NCBI RefSeq assembly: GCF_004786095.1 | Contig: NZ_RHPJ01000003.1 | Coordinates: forward strand, 682,001-746,000 | Length of the DNA: 64,000 nt | Direction of reading: 5' to 3' | Source: Serinibacter arcticus | Lineage (GTDB): Bacteria; Actinomycetota; Actinomycetes; Actinomycetales; Beutenbergiaceae | Shown: positions 10,483 to 19,439 of the stretch, piece after piece | Layout of the letters: each line of letters starts with the position of its first letter | Numbering within the stretch: position 1 is the first letter of the stretch | Position numbers and translations under genes: made by a program | Notes under the pieces: generated by a model | Databases searched by the model: none | The model's input: only the letters and a program-made list of their open reading frames with translations | What the model was told of the DNA's origin: nothing

Positions 10483-10484
10483 GA

Positions 10485-10895
10485 TCAGTCCTGCTGGCCG
10501 GCCTCGTGGCCGGCCTCGGCCGCGGCCTGCTCCGCCTTCGCCTGGGCGAGACGGGCCTCCTCGCGCTTGACCTCGGCGAACCCGGCGCGCTCCTCGCGGA
10601 GCCACTGCGGGGCGTCCTCCTGCAGCTCGGCGATCTCCGCCGTCGTCAGCGCCTCGGTGATGCCACCTCGCGCGAGACCGGAGATCGACACGCGCAGCCG
10701 GGCGGCGACCACGGGGCGGGGGTGCGGACCGTTGGCCCGCAGCTCCTGCAGCCACGCGGGCGGGTCCGCCTGCAGCGCGGCCAGCTCGTCGCGCGTGACG
10801 ACACCCTCCCGGAAGGACTCCGGCGTCGCCGGGAGGTACACCTCCAGCTTGCGGGCGGCGGTGGTGGGCTTCATGGTCTGCACCTGACGAGTCAC
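10485..10895 (-). CDS. DUF5997 family protein
   Basis: A 136-residue actinobacterial protein of unknown function, recognised from MKPTTAARKLEVYLPATP and the LRVSISGLARGGITEALT segment. The C-terminus from about residue 105 is a charged Ala/Glu-rich helix. The family is normally encoded next to a divergent LysR-type ligand-domain gene, as here. The GTG at 10895 is chosen because TATCGT lies 6 nt upstream; an internal ATG at 10874 is the alternative start. Confidence 0.85.
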   Translation of the reverse strand: MTRQVQTMKPTTAARKLEVYLPATPESFREGVVTRDELAALQADPPAWLQELRANGPHPRPVVAARLRVSISGLARGGITEALTTAEIAELQEDAPQWLREERAGFAEVKREEARLAQAKAEQAAAEAGHEAGQQD

Positions 10896-10901
10896 CCCGC
10901 C

Positions 10902-10907
10902 ACGATA
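10902..10907 (-). promoter_or_regulatory. -10 hexamer TATCGT of the DUF5997 gene
   Basis: Minus-strand TATCGT with a 6-nt spacer to the GTG at 10895; it lies back to back with the plus-strand box at 10941. Confidence 0.55.
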
Positions 10908-10940
10908 GGCGACGGACCGGGTCCGCGAGCACGCCCCGAC

Positions 10941-10946
10941 TAGGCT
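10941..10946 (+). promoter_or_regulatory. -10 hexamer TAGGCT of the LysR-like gene
   Basis: TAGGCT with a 6-nt spacer to the GTG at 10953. Confidence 0.6.
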
Positions 10947-10952
10947 GGGCCG

Positions 10953-11774
10953 GTGAACAGCCCCGACTCCCTGCGGCTCCTCATCGTGCCGGGCGTCAGC
11001 CCGGGGCGATGGGTCAGCACGTGGAAGGACCGTTACGCCCAGCCGATCGAGGTCGAGGTGGTCGCGGCGGCGGAGATCGAGGCGCGGTTGGTCGCGGGCG
11101 ACGGAGACGCCGCATTCGTGCGGCTCCCGCTCGGCGGGCCGGTCGACGGCGGGGGGTCGGGCGCGCTCGCGGTCATCCCGCTGTGGATCGAGCAGTCGGT
11201 CGTCGTCGTCGCCCGGGAGAACGAGCTGAGCCTGCTGGCGGAGGTGTCGCCCGCGGACCTCGCGGAGGAGACCATCATCACGGCCGGCGACGACGTCCTG
11301 GGATGGGCGGAGTCCCCCGGCGCACCGTTCACGGGACCACGCCCGGCGACCTCGGGTGACGCCGTCGAGCTCGTCGCCGCCGAGGCGGGGGTGCTCGTGC
11401 TCCCGGCATCGATCGCCCGGGCCCACACGCGCAAGGACGTCGCGGTGGTCCCGCTGCTCGACGGTCCGACGTCGCAGGTCGGCCTCGCGTGGCGACCGGT
11501 CGACGGCGCGCCGACCCCCGCCGTCGACGACCTCATCGGCGTCGTGCGGGGCCGCACAGCCAACTCCTCCCGCGGCCGCACCGACGAGGAGCCCGCAGTC
11601 CCGCTGCGACCGACGGAGAAGGCCAAGGCGGCCGCCCGCGCCGCCCGAGCAGCAGCGGCGCGCGGCGCCGGTGCCAAGGGCGCGGCGCGCGGACGCGCCA
11701 GCGGCAGGGCAGCGGGGGGCAAGGGCTCCGGGGGCGGCCGGAGCGGCGGCGCCCGACGTCGCGGTGGCCGCTGA
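10953..11774 (+). CDS. LysR-type substrate-binding domain protein without HTH
   Basis: A 273-residue protein that reads as the effector-binding half of a LysR regulator (LRLLIVPGVSPGRW at the start, then alternating beta/alpha segments such as SGALAVIPLWIEQSVVVVA). There is no N-terminal helix-turn-helix and no signal peptide. The last 70 residues are an Ala/Arg/Gly-rich basic tail that could bind nucleic acid. Actinobacterial genomes pair this family with DUF5997, here divergently from a 46-bp shared promoter region. The partner and ligand are unknown. Confidence 0.75.
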   Translation: MNSPDSLRLLIVPGVSPGRWVSTWKDRYAQPIEVEVVAAAEIEARLVAGDGDAAFVRLPLGGPVDGGGSGALAVIPLWIEQSVVVVARENELSLLAEVSPADLAEETIITAGDDVLGWAESPGAPFTGPRPATSGDAVELVAAEAGVLVLPASIARAHTRKDVAVVPLLDGPTSQVGLAWRPVDGAPTPAVDDLIGVVRGRTANSSRGRTDEEPAVPLRPTEKAKAAARAARAAAARGAGAKGAARGRASGRAAGGKGSGGGRSGGARRRGGR

Positions 11775-11819
11775 CCCGCTCCTCCCCCGCTCCCTGCGCA
11801 CGACGAGACCAGGCACGAC

Positions 11820-11855
11820 GAGACCCCGGCACCGAATCGTCGGTGCCGGGGTCTC
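11820..11855. terminator. Bidirectional hairpin between the LysR-like gene and rpoD
   Basis: A perfect 16-bp stem (11820-11835 with 11840-11855) and a 4-nt loop between convergent genes; no T-tract follows. Confidence 0.8.
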
Positions 11856-11893
11856 TCGTCCGTGCTCGACCCGCTGCGCGGGACGGTCCGACC

Positions 11894-13246
<1,353 letters not shown>

Positions 13247-13252
13247 GTAGAA

Positions 13253-13257
13253 CCTTT
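13253..13257 (-). promoter_or_regulatory. Ribosome binding site that fixes the rpoD start
   Basis: AAAGG on the minus strand, 6 nt before the GTG at 13246. None of the upstream in-frame codons has a comparable site. Confidence 0.65.
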
Positions 13258-13379
13258 CGGCAGAGGGCAGCGCGGGGACGAGGAAGTCCGTCCAGCGCTG
13301 GTACATGGTACTCGGCCGAGGAGAGCAGGCAGCGCGCTCAGGGCACGCCGTCGGCAGGCTCTCGTCAACCACTAGTCAC

Positions 13380-13405
13380 AACGCAGCGACCCGGGGAGTT
13401 GTTCC
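13380..13405 (-). promoter_or_regulatory. SigR/SigH-like promoter motif upstream of rpoD
   Basis: On the minus strand GGAAC (13405-13401) is followed by exactly 18 nt and GTT (13382-13380). This equals the GGAA(T/C)-N18/19-GTT pattern of actinobacterial thiol-stress sigma factors. It would give a leader of about 125 nt. A TACCAT hexamer at 13310-13305 is a possible second, housekeeping -10. Confidence 0.5.
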
Positions 13406-13509
13406 CCACCCGGAGGACTTTCTTCGAACGTGCGCCGACCGGCCCACGACACCCACCCGCGACACACCTTCGGGTGCGCGTCGTGCGGCTCGACCCCGGT
13501 CGGAACGGC

Positions 13510-13896
13510 TCAGCTCAGCGCGTCGACCTGCGCCTGGTAGTCCTCGGCGCTGAGCAGGTGGCCGAGGTCGGGCTCATGGACCTGGACCCGGAAGAGCCAG
13601 CCGGATCCGAACGGGTCGCTCCCCGCGAGCTCGGGCTCGCCCTCGAGCGACGCGTTGACCTCCGACACGACGCCGCCGAGCGGGGCGAACAGCTCCGAGA
13701 CCGACTTGTGCGACTCGACCTCGCCGCACACGGCACCGGCGGTCAGCTCGTCCCCGACGGCGGGCAGCGCCACGTAGACGACCTCGCCGAGCTGGTCGGC
13801 GGCGTACGTCGTGATGCCGACGGTCGCGAGGTCTCCCTCGATCTGCACCCACTCGTGCTCGCTGGTGTAGGACAGGTCGGCGGGAAGGGTGCTCAC
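13510..13896 (-). CDS. gcvH: Glycine cleavage system H protein
   Basis: A 128-residue lipoyl carrier protein that shuttles the methylamine intermediate of glycine decarboxylation between the P, T and L proteins. Lys64 in [14 protein letters not shown] is the expected lipoylation site; [16 protein letters not shown] is the family N-terminal signature. The GTG start has AGGAG about 10 nt upstream. No gcvP or gcvT gene lies in the window; lpdA at 47597 could supply the L protein. It follows the usp gene on the same strand after a hairpin. Confidence 0.92.
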   Translation of the reverse strand: MSTLPADLSYTSEHEWVQIEGDLATVGITTYAADQLGEVVYVALPAVGDELTAGAVCGEVESHKSVSELFAPLGGVVSEVNASLEGEPELAGSDPFGSGWLFRVQVHEPDLGHLLSAEDYQAQVDALS

Positions 13897-13949
13897 GGGG
13901 CGAGATCTCCTGGTTCGGGTGGTTCGGGTCGACCTGGGGGACGTGACGC

Positions 13950-13969
13950 CCGGGACGGATCCGTCCCGG
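13950..13969. terminator. Palindromic hairpin after the usp gene
   Basis: A 20-bp perfect palindrome, CCGGGACGGA and its complement, lies 8 nt past the usp stop and 54 nt before gcvH. It may end usp transcription or be an operator. Confidence 0.45.
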
Positions 13970-13977
13970 CGCGGTGG

Positions 13978-14358
13978 TCAGGACTTGACGGCCAGCACGG
14001 GGGTGGGGGCGTCGAGCAGGATGCGCTGCGCGTTGGAGCCGAGGATGAGCTTCCCGACCGGGGACCGGCGGCGCAGACCGATGACGATCAGCTCGGCATC
14101 GCTGGCCTCGGCGGCGTCGATCAGGTCGTCCGCGACGTCGCGGCCCCGCTCGACCTGCCGGACCTCGTACCCGAGACCCGCGTCGTCGAGGCGGGTGCGC
14201 ACGCTGTCGAGGTTCGCCTCCAGCACCGCGGTGTCCTCGCCCCGGCGCTGGGACACCAGCACCAGGAGCCGGGAGGAGCGGCGGGTGGCCTCGGTCATCG
14301 CCGCGGTCAGGGCGGCCTCGCCCTCCGCGGTCGCCAGGTACCCCACGACGATCGTCAC
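13978..14358 (-). CDS. Universal stress protein family (UspA) domain protein
   Basis: A 126-residue single Usp domain: MTIVVGYLATAEGEAAL at the N-terminus and IVIGLRRRSPVGKLILGSN at the C-terminus, which is the G-2x-G-9x-G(S/N) ATP-binding motif in slightly altered form. Such proteins bind ATP and modulate stress survival; the partner is unknown. The GTG start is preceded by GAGGAGG. Confidence 0.88.
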   Translation of the reverse strand: MTIVVGYLATAEGEAALTAAMTEATRRSSRLLVLVSQRRGEDTAVLEANLDSVRTRLDDAGLGYEVRQVERGRDVADDLIDAAEASDAELIVIGLRRRSPVGKLILGSNAQRILLDAPTPVLAVKS

Positions 14359-14450
14359 GCGCTGCCTCCTCGGCTGATGTCCGACCCGCTCAGGACCGGT
14401 TCCTCTTGGAGGTTAGTGCATCGGTCGTCGCGGGGCAGCGATCTCGTCGC

Positions 14451-15587
14451 TCAGGCTCCGCCCGAGCGCGCGGCCGCGACCCACGACGGTGCCAACCCCG
14501 CGTCCAGCGCCTGCTCCACGAGCAGGGCGAGGCGGTCCTGGTCGTGCAGGTCGAGCGCTTCCTGCGCCATCACCTGGGCCGTGGCCCCGTCGCCGCACCA
14601 CCAGCTCACCCACGCGAGCACACCCAGCAGGCGGGACCGGGTCCGCCCGCGCGCCAGCCGGACCGCGTCCACCAGCACGGCACGTGCGGATCCGACCCGG
14701 TCCCGGTCGGGCGCCGGCGCCCCCGACAGGAACATCGCGTCGAGCGCACCGGCGAGCCCGACCTCGTCGTGCACGGTGCGCGAGGTGAGGACGCCTGCGA
14801 TCGCGGCATCCCGCACCAGGACGTCACGCAGGCCCTCGGCGAGCCGGCCGAGCGCCGCCGGGTCCGCGACGCCCGCCCCACCCGAGGAGAAGGCCCCCGC
14901 TGCCCGCCGCTGCGTGTCGCACAGGATCCCGACGGCGTCGTCCGCCGCGGCCCGCCGCCACCGCTCCTCGCGACCCTCCCGCCGGGCACGAGCCCGCCGG
15001 GCACGTTCCGCGCGCGCCCCGGCCTCGAAGGCGGCCAACGGGGCCGGATCGGCCTCCGCACCGGCACGCAGGTCGCGGCGTCGCGCGACGGGCGCCGACC
15101 CCGCCACGATCATCGCGGCGTTGATCTGGGTGGTCTCGAGCTCGGACAGGGGGTGGCCGGCCTCGGGGCAGCACCGCGCGTCGTCGCACCGCAGCGCGGC
15201 GAACCCGTCGTCGGCCACCACCCAGGCGTCCCGCACGGGCACCGTCGCCGCCCGCTCGACGGCGGCGACCGCCGCCCGCACGACCGTCGACCGCCTCGCC
15301 AGCGCGAGCGGACCGCCGACGTAGGCGACGAGGAAGACACCGGACGCGCCGTCAGCCAGGAGGTGGCGCACCAGGCCGTGTGCGACGGCGTCGCCCGCGA
15401 CGCCCGTGACGTCACCCAGGTCCACCCTGGCGACCAGGCCGATGCGCCCGCGCGGCGGCCGCAGCGAGATCGCGACCAGCGACGACTCCGGTCGGAAGCC
15501 CATCGCGTGCGGGACGTAGGAGAGCACCTCGCGCGCCTCGGACACGCGGATCAGGGGCGGCTGCTGCGGAACGGGCTGGGCTGACAT
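14451..15587 (-). CDS. DUF4192 family protein
   Basis: A 378-residue protein of the actinobacterial DUF4192 family, recognised from LIRVSEAREVLSYVPHAMGF and PESSLVAISLRPPRGRIG at the N-terminus. The C-terminal third looks like helical repeats ending in LAWVSWWCGDGATAQVMAQ, which the family shares. Function is unknown; no membrane segment is present. The ATG at 15587 has AGGAGG 5 nt upstream. An apparent longer frame running to 16403 is antisense to the polyprenyl synthase gene. Confidence 0.85.
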   Translation of the reverse strand: MSAQPVPQQPPLIRVSEAREVLSYVPHAMGFRPESSLVAISLRPPRGRIGLVARVDLGDVTGVAGDAVAHGLVRHLLADGASGVFLVAYVGGPLALARRSTVVRAAVAAVERAATVPVRDAWVVADDGFAALRCDDARCCPEAGHPLSELETTQINAAMIVAGSAPVARRRDLRAGAEADPAPLAAFEAGARAERARRARARREGREERWRRAAADDAVGILCDTQRRAAGAFSSGGAGVADPAALGRLAEGLRDVLVRDAAIAGVLTSRTVHDEVGLAGALDAMFLSGAPAPDRDRVGSARAVLVDAVRLARGRTRSRLLGVLAWVSWWCGDGATAQVMAQEALDLHDQDRLALLVEQALDAGLAPSWVAAARSGGA

Positions 15588-15716
15588 CGGTCCTCCTGGG
15601 TCGTGCCGGCGGGCCCGGCGCACCCCCATCGCACCGCCGCAGGGCACCCACCGGGCGGGCATCCACGGCCGAACGGGAAACCACGTCGCTCCAGGGCACT
15701 GGGGACAGCCCTCACC

Positions 15717-15722
15717 TAGGCT
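15717..15722 (+). promoter_or_regulatory. -10 hexamer TAGGCT of the polyprenyl synthase gene
   Basis: TAGGCT with a 6-nt spacer to the ATG at 15729. Confidence 0.6.
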
Positions 15723-15728
15723 CGGACC

Positions 15729-16841
15729 ATGACGACCGCACAGTCCCCCGGCACGACCGAGCACCTCACGACCTGGCGGCGGCTCGTGGACGACGCGGTG
15801 GTCGCGACGTTCGGACCGACGCGGCACGAGGTGGCCGCCAGCGGGGTCGAGGGCCGAACGGTCGTGGACACCGCCGAGCGGGCCGCCACCGGGGGCAAGC
15901 GGCTGCGTGCGTTGCTGTGCCTCGCGGCGGCCGAGGTCTGCGGCTCCGACCGCATCGTCCGTGGCTCCGCCGAGGTGGGCGCCGCCGCGGCGCTGGAGCT
16001 CTTCCAGGCCGCGGCGCTGGTGCACGACGACCTCATGGACGCCTCGGACACGCGGCGCGGTGTGCCGTCGACCCACCGCCACCTCGAGGCCACCGCCTAT
16101 CCCGGCGCGGGCGACCGCACCGCGAGGGAGCGGTTCGGTTCGTCGGGTGCGCTCCTGGTGGGCGACCTCCTGCTCACGATGAGTGCCACGACGCTGCACG
16201 CCGCCGTGCTGCCCCTGGACCGCGACGTCGCGGTCCCGGCGCTGCGCACCTACTCGGCGATGGCGAGCGAGGTCGCCGTCGGGCAGTACCTCGACCTGCT
16301 CGCCTCGCACGCCCCGTGGACCGACGACGGCACGGACCTCGAGCGGGCGGAACGAGTCATCCACGCGAAGTCGGCGCGCTACTCCGTCGAGCTGCCGCTC
16401 CACCTCGGCGGCGTGCTCGGTGGCGCGAGCGAGGAGCAGCTGGCGTGGTTGGGCAGGATAGGTCGCGACGTCGGCACGGCGTTCCAGCTGCGCGACGACC
16501 TGCTCGGCGTGTTCGGCGACCCCGCGGTCACGGGCAAGCCGGCGGGCGACGACCTGCGCGAGGGCAAGCGCACGATCCTCGTCGCGCTCGCCTACCGCGC
16601 CGCCGACGAGTCCGAGCGCGCGCGGCTGCGCGACGGGCTGGGGCGCCCCGACCTGTCGCCGGAGGAGATCGACGGCATCCGGGCCGTCCTGGAGTCCACC
16701 GGGGCGCTGGCGGAGGTCGAGTCGCGGATCGACACCCTCGTCACGGCGACCGACGCGGTCCTCGCATCCCCGCCGCTGGGCACCGGGGACACCACCGTGC
16801 TGCGGGCGCTGCTGGAGTCGGCGGTGCGCCGCACCGCCTGA
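15729..16841 (+). CDS. Polyprenyl (geranylgeranyl-type) diphosphate synthase
   Basis: A 370-residue trans-isoprenyl diphosphate synthase that condenses isopentenyl diphosphate with allylic diphosphates. The first Asp-rich motif is HDDLMDASDTRRG (Asp100, Asp101, Asp104) and the second is FQLRDDLLGVFGD (near residue 255); GGKRLRALL is the IPP-binding segment. Product chain length cannot be read with certainty. The gene corresponds in position to idsA2 of Mycobacterium, upstream of the Rv2175c-pknL pair. Confidence 0.9.
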   Translation: MTTAQSPGTTEHLTTWRRLVDDAVVATFGPTRHEVAASGVEGRTVVDTAERAATGGKRLRALLCLAAAEVCGSDRIVRGSAEVGAAAALELFQAAALVHDDLMDASDTRRGVPSTHRHLEATAYPGAGDRTARERFGSSGALLVGDLLLTMSATTLHAAVLPLDRDVAVPALRTYSAMASEVAVGQYLDLLASHAPWTDDGTDLERAERVIHAKSARYSVELPLHLGGVLGGASEEQLAWLGRIGRDVGTAFQLRDDLLGVFGDPAVTGKPAGDDLREGKRTILVALAYRAADESERARLRDGLGRPDLSPEEIDGIRAVLESTGALAEVESRIDTLVTATDAVLASPPLGTGDTTVLRALLESAVRRTA

Positions 16842-16892
16842 GGCGGTCCCGGCGCATCGGCGAGTGCCGAGGTCGGGCCGGAGTCCCCGAGG

Positions 16893-17270
16893 CTAGAAGG
16901 CGAGCCCCTGCGCCGCGCGACGCACGGTGGCGACGCGCCCGCCACGAAGCGCCTCGATCGGGGTCGACCCGAGGGACTCCTCGTGGGTGTACAGCCACCG
17001 GAGGGTCTCCACGTCGTCGTAGCCCGAGTCCGCGAGCTGCGTCAGGCTGCCGCGCAGTGCCGGGAGCACGTGCTCCTGCCCCGGGTGGTCGGGGTCGGCG
17101 ACGATGAAGTCCTCCGGCACCGCGAGGGCCTTGTTGGCGCCGACGCGGAAGGCGAGCAGCCTGCCGTCACGCACCAGCGACCGCACCTGGCGGTCGGCGA
17201 TGCCGAGCCTGCTGGCGACGTCCGGCAGAAACACCCATGCGGGGACGAGCCCCTCCCACTCCTGATCCAC
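16893..17270 (-). CDS. Rv2175c family DNA-binding protein
   Basis: A 125-residue winged-helix protein matching Rv2175c: WVFLPDVASRLGIADRQVRSL forms the HTH and the C-terminus ends EALRGGRVATVRRAAQGLAF. In M. tuberculosis the protein binds DNA and is phosphorylated near its N-terminus by the adjacent kinase PknL, which blocks DNA binding. The same pairing occurs here, divergently from a PASTA kinase. The GTG at 17270 has TAGGCT 6 nt upstream. Confidence 0.9.
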   Translation of the reverse strand: MDQEWEGLVPAWVFLPDVASRLGIADRQVRSLVRDGRLLAFRVGANKALAVPEDFIVADPDHPGQEHVLPALRGSLTQLADSGYDDVETLRWLYTHEESLGSTPIEALRGGRVATVRRAAQGLAF

Positions 17271-17276
17271 CCCGCG

Positions 17277-17282
17277 AGCCTA
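17277..17282 (-). promoter_or_regulatory. -10 hexamer TAGGCT of the Rv2175c-like gene
   Basis: Minus-strand TAGGCT, 6-nt spacer, GTG at 17270. The divergent kinase promoter lies 81 bp away. Confidence 0.6.
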
Positions 17283-17362
17283 ACGGTCCCGGCGCGCGGA
17301 TCCGACGCCGATCCGCGCCCCCCACGCGCGCGCCGCTCCCCTGCGACGAGCCACCACCCCGG

Positions 17363-17368
17363 TAACCT
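17363..17368 (+). promoter_or_regulatory. -10 hexamer TAACCT of the pknL-like gene
   Basis: TAACCT with a 7-nt spacer to the ATG at 17376. The spacer also contains GGGAG, but it directly abuts the start codon and is too near to act as a good ribosome binding site. Confidence 0.5.
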
Positions 17369-17375
17369 TCGGGAG

Positions 17376-19415
17376 ATGAGCGCCGTGACCTCCGACCCGC
17401 TCGTCGGCCGCACGGTCGACGGGCGCTACGACGTCCTCCGGCGCATCGCGCGCGGCGGGATGGCGACCGTGTACCTCGCCAGCGACCGACGCCTCGACCG
17501 GCACGTCGCCCTCAAGGTGATGCACCCGCACCTGGCCGACGGCGCCGACGTCGTGGCCCGGTTCCGGCGCGAGGCGCGCGCCGCGGCGAGGCTCGCCCAT
17601 CCCGGGATCGTGGCCGTCCTGGACCAGGGCGTCGACGGCGAGACCAACTACCTGACGATGGAGTTCGTCGCGGGTCACACGCTGCGCACCGAGATCGCCG
17701 GGCACGGCTCGCTGCGGCTCGGCCGCGCGCTGGAGATCACCTCGTCCGTGCTCGATGCGCTCGCCGCGGCGCACCGCGCCGGGCTCGTCCACCGCGACGT
17801 CAAGCCCGAGAACGTCCTGCTGGCCGTCGACGGGCGCATCAAGGTGGCCGACTTCGGCCTCGCCCGCGCGGTCAGCGAAGCCACGGTCGCGAGCACCGGG
17901 ACGCTCCTGGGCACCGTCGCCTACCTCTCCCCCGAGATCGTCAGCTCGGGCGAGGCGAACGCGTCGGCCGACGTCTACGCGGTCGGCGTGGTGCTCTACG
18001 AGATGCTCACCGGACGTCCGCCCTTCACGGGCACGACGCCGATCCAGGTCGCCTACCGGCACGTGCACGAGGACGTGCCCGCGCCGTCGGACGCCGTCGC
18101 GTGGCTGCCCATGGAGGTCGACGACCTGGTCGCGGCGCTGACGGCGCGCGACACGGCCGACCGCCCGAAGGACGCCGCGGCGGCCCTCGTCCTGGTCCGC
18201 CGCACGCTGGCGGGCCTCGACTCGCGGGCGCAGGCGCTGCGCGCCAACGTCCCCGGTCGACCCGAGCTGCTCGTCCCGGTCGAGGCTCTCGAGCACGAGC
18301 TGGCCGACCTCGACGCCGGCGATCGCGACGAGGACGGACGCCGCGTCTCCGGCGCGGGCGACCACGACGCCACCACCGCGCTCGATCGCGGACCCGGCAC
18401 GGGGACGATCGCGCTCCCGATCGGCGCCGTCGGCCGGCCGGGGGCAGCCACGGGACGCATCGACGACGCCGAGCCGTCCGCGGGCGCCAAGCCCACCACG
18501 CCCCCACGGCGGCGGCGCGGCCTGGCCTGGTTCCTCGGCATCCTGCTCGTGCTCCTCGCGATCGGAGCCGCCGGAGCCTGGTACCTCCTGCTCGGTCCCG
18601 GCAGCCCCGTGACGGTCCCCGCGCTGACCGGCGAGCGGTCTGCCGTCGCCGAGACGGCGCTGACCGACCTCGACCTCGAGGTCACGTCGACCGAGCGGTT
18701 CGACGACGTCGCCCCAGCCGGGACCGTCCTCGAGGTCGACCCGCGCGAGGGCACCGTGCTGGACCGCGGCGAGAGCGTCGCGCTCGTGATCTCGCAGGGC
18801 ATCGAGACCCACGCGGTACCGACTCTCGTCGGGCTCTCGCAGGAGGAGGCGGAGGCAGCGCTGGCCAGGGCTGGTCTGTCGCCGGCCGAGGAGGTCACCA
18901 CGCAGGAGGACCGCGACGCGCCCGAGGGCCAGGTGCTCGCGAGCGTCCCCGAGGTCGGTGCGGTCGTCCCGCACAACGAGCCGGTGGCCCTGACGGTCTC
19001 ATCGGGGCCGAGCGTCGTGCGGATCCCCGACAACTACGTCGGCAAGGAGTTCGAGATCGTGCAGGCCGACCTCGCCCGCACCCTCGACATCGATCCGAAC
19101 GCGATCACCCTGTCCGAGGCGTACTCCGACGACGTCGCGGAGGGGCTCGTGCTGTCCGTGACACCGGCGCCGGGCAGCGACGCGCGCCAGGGGGCGCCGG
19201 CCGCGATCGAGGTCTCGCTCGGACCCGAGCTGTTCGAGGTGCCGAACGTCCAGGGCACGCAGATCGGCGAGGCGACCGAGATCCTCGAGGCCCAGGGCTT
19301 CGTGGTGGAGGAGAACAACTTCCTCGGCGGCCTCTTCGGGACCGTGCGTCAGCAGGACGTCGCCGCGGGCGAGATGCGCCCCCGCGGAACGGTGATCACG
19401 CTCACGATCGTCTGA
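17376..19415 (+). CDS. pknL: PknL-like Ser/Thr protein kinase with four PASTA domains
   Basis: A 679-residue receptor kinase. The cytoplasmic kinase domain (about 15-285) has ARGGMATVYLA, catalytic Lys47, HRDVKPENVLL (Asp141) and DFG (Asp159). A single membrane segment (about 380-402) precedes four extracellular PASTA repeats (405 to the end; each begins near VPxL, e.g. VPALTG, VPTLVG, IPDNYVG, VPNVQG), which in homologues bind peptidoglycan or lipid II. M. tuberculosis PknL lacks PASTA repeats, so this is the PknB-like form at the pknL locus. It probably phosphorylates the neighbouring Rv2175c-like protein. Confidence 0.9.
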   Translation: MSAVTSDPLVGRTVDGRYDVLRRIARGGMATVYLASDRRLDRHVALKVMHPHLADGADVVARFRREARAAARLAHPGIVAVLDQGVDGETNYLTMEFVAGHTLRTEIAGHGSLRLGRALEITSSVLDALAAAHRAGLVHRDVKPENVLLAVDGRIKVADFGLARAVSEATVASTGTLLGTVAYLSPEIVSSGEANASADVYAVGVVLYEMLTGRPPFTGTTPIQVAYRHVHEDVPAPSDAVAWLPMEVDDLVAALTARDTADRPKDAAAALVLVRRTLAGLDSRAQALRANVPGRPELLVPVEALEHELADLDAGDRDEDGRRVSGAGDHDATTALDRGPGTGTIALPIGAVGRPGAATGRIDDAEPSAGAKPTTPPRRRRGLAWFLGILLVLLAIGAAGAWYLLLGPGSPVTVPALTGERSAVAETALTDLDLEVTSTERFDDVAPAGTVLEVDPREGTVLDRGESVALVISQGIETHAVPTLVGLSQEEAEAALARAGLSPAEEVTTQEDRDAPEGQVLASVPEVGAVVPHNEPVALTVSSGPSVVRIPDNYVGKEFEIVQADLARTLDIDPNAITLSEAYSDDVAEGLVLSVTPAPGSDARQGAPAAIEVSLGPELFEVPNVQGTQIGEATEILEAQGFVVEENNFLGGLFGTVRQQDVAAGEMRPRGTVITLTIV

Positions 19416-19439
19416 CGACGACCGCCCCTCAGGGGAGCG

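Noticed and set aside
13247-13509. Glycine riboswitch near gcvH
   Set aside because: The region downstream of gcvH belongs to the rpoD leader, and the 81 nt between the usp stop and gcvH is too short for the usual tandem glycine aptamer; no conserved core was seen.
15588-16403. N-terminal extension of the DUF4192 gene
   Set aside because: It is antisense to the polyprenyl synthase gene, and the ATG at 15587 has an ideal AGGAGG.
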